Shown: positions 63,071-64,000 of the stretch, piece by piece
How positions within the stretch are numbered: the first letter of the stretch is position 1
Layout of the letters: each line of letters opens with the position of its first letter
Source of the DNA: Merluccius polli
Lineage: Eukaryota > Chordata > Actinopteri > Gadiformes > Merlucciidae
Assembly (NCBI GenBank): GCA_030340625.1
Contig: JAOPHQ010000584.1
Span: forward strand, 232,123-296,122
Length of the DNA stretch: 64,000 bases
Direction of reading: 5' to 3'
Notes under the pieces: generated by a model
What the model saw: only the letters and a program-made list of their open reading frames with translations
What the model was told of the DNA's origin: nothing
Databases searched by the model: none
Position numbers and translations under genes: made by a program

Positions 63071-63578
63071 GGGAGTTTGTGTTTTGTTTTTTTTTTCCCG
63101 TGCTTTGTGTTGCACTTGGTTGCTCTCTTCCTCCGCAGGCATTGGTTGTGGGCAGGTGCGGGGCATGGCTGGTGGAGCTGGGCACTTACGAGACACACTC
63201 TGATTCTCATCATCGTTTGGACTCTTTTATTAGGCCGGCTCTAACTTCGCTTCAGCGCCAAAGTATTCCGTCACACACGGTACAGTGGCTCACAGTTTGC
63301 TCGACTAGTTTCTGTTCCGTCTAGTGAGTTTGTTCGTGTTTTTTGAGTTGGTTAAGTTCTTACCTTTTGTTCCTCTTCTTCAGACCTCAACCTCTTACCT
63401 GTGGATGGTCCTCTTGTTTCCGGTGTCTCCAGTGCTCAGCCTACCTCGTCTACCCGCTCCTGCCTTGACCGCATTGCCTTTTTTTTGTTTGCCGTGTTGG
63501 AATAAAAACCATGTTCTATCTACCCGGTCCGGTCTTCGCTTTCGGGATCCTAAGAAAACACTTAGCTAAACCTTAACA
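63071..63578 (+). mobile_element. 3' LTR of chromodomain gypsy 2, left end missing
   Basis: It matches the 5' LTR from 58361 onward (gggagtttgtgttt) to the terminal CTTAACA. The first roughly 30 bp and the purine tract before it are gone, and several small indels and substitutions separate the two LTRs. Confidence 0.88.
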
Positions 63579-63583
63579 ACCTT

Positions 63584-64000
63584 TTGATTGCTTCTGACAA
63601 TGGACTTGTCTCTGTACTTGTATTATTAGATCTAGTGCTGCATTTGGACACCATTGATCATATATCTTTTACAGAGACTCGAGCATCAATTGGCATTAAA
63701 GGAACCGCACTAAGCTGGCTTAGGTCCTTATTTATCAGATCGTTCACAGTTGTACATTGTGAATGATGAATCTTCAATAAATATACAGTTAGTCATGGAG
63801 TTCCACAAGGTTCTGTACTTGGACCAATATCTTTACTTTATATATGCTCCCTTTAGGCAACATTATTAGAAATCACTCCATTAACTTTCATTATGCAGAT
63901 GATACGCAGTTATATCTATCGATCAAAACCCGATGAAATTAATCAATTATCTAAATTACAAACATGTCTTAAAGACATATAATCCTGGATGAGCTGCAAT
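63584..64000 (+). pseudogene. L2 LINE copy E, RT palm (runs off the window)
   Basis: It resumes copy E: IASDNGLVSVLVLLDL, a degenerate AAFDTIDHS, IGIKGTALSWL, SHGVPQGSVLGP-like text near 63795 and the catalytic YADDTQLYLS near 63890, with small indels and stops. Close to the intact copy over its whole length. Confidence 0.88.

Larger units (their letters stand above)
58332..63578 (+). mobile_element. Chromodomain Ty3/gypsy retrotransposon 2 (5.2 kb), old and heavily damaged
   Basis: Flanked by the 5-bp duplication ACCTT (58327-58331 and 63579-63583). It holds a 5' LTR, gag, protease, RT, RNase H, integrase, traces of a chromodomain and a 3' LTR. Frame changes occur every 100-300 bp. The LTRs differ by several percent including indels, and the 3' LTR lacks its first 30 or so bases with the purine tract. 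Confidence 0.92.

Overview
The window looks like nuclear DNA of a teleost fish. It carries L2 LINEs with an esterase ORF1, Rex1-like LINEs, chromodomain Ty3/gypsy elements, many hAT and TA- or TTAA-flanked DNA transposons, a tRNA-derived SINE, and a THAP/DDE plus YqaJ transposon of ISL2EU type. I found no convincing single-copy host gene, so nearly all protein-like sequence here is transposon sequence. The species cannot be told from the sequence alone. Many elements sit inside one another, and in many cases target-site duplications (TSDs) on both sides let the order of insertion be read directly.

Layout. 0-2.4 kb: a minus-strand Ty3-like retrotransposon (LTR, Gag with two zinc knuckles, protease, reverse transcriptase) running off the left edge. 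2.5-2.95 kb: a (CT)n tract and a SINE. 3.9-7.7 kb: a minus-strand LINE (copy A) holding a solo LTR in its 3' part, ended by a hAT MITE at 7.7-8.2 kb. 8.2-9.0 kb: an L2 relic. 9.7-18.7 kb: a second, decayed copy of the first LINE (copy B), split by an L2 3' fragment. That fragment is split by a 6.3-kb chromodomain gypsy element with near-identical LTRs, whose gag is split by a 1.0-kb hAT.

19.3-33.6 kb: an old plus-strand L2-like LINE (copy C) cut by three large insertions. The first is a full-length minus-strand L2 with two open ORFs (19.7-24.5 kb). The second is a hAT carrying a perfect 168-bp inverted repeat (25.4-26.9 kb). The third is a BED-finger hAT, which holds a TA-flanked element, which holds a 4.5-kb TTF/hATC hAT transposon, which itself holds a solo LTR and a small MITE. 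34.6-36.8 kb: a minus-strand Rex1-like LINE ending beside a 58-nt hairpin. 38.8-43.9 kb: a further L2-like LINE (copy D) split by a GGGCCC-terminated DNA transposon and by a TTAA-flanked element.

43.9-45.5 kb: hAT end sequence around a solo LTR. 45.6-52.4 kb: the ISL2EU-type element. Its plus-strand THAP-DDE transposase gene has four recognisable exons, and a minus-strand YqaJ-nuclease exon lies inside the last intron. An earlier intron is filled with a palindromic MITE, a 175-bp tandem array and a nearly intact Tc1-like transposon. 53.1-55.4 kb: a decayed minus-strand hAT transposase. 55.4-56.9 kb: LTR-like sequence and a retroviral-type integrase remnant. 57.8-64 kb: an L2 fragment of the same family as the intact one (copy E), split by a second, older chromodomain gypsy element.

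Only three long reading frames look undamaged or nearly so: ORF1 and ORF2 of the L2 at 19.7-24.5 kb, and the Tc1-like transposase at 48.8-49.7 kb, which has lost its last two dozen codons. Evolutionary ages and clade names are inferences. TSDs, terminal repeats, stops and frameshifts were read directly from the sequence by eye.
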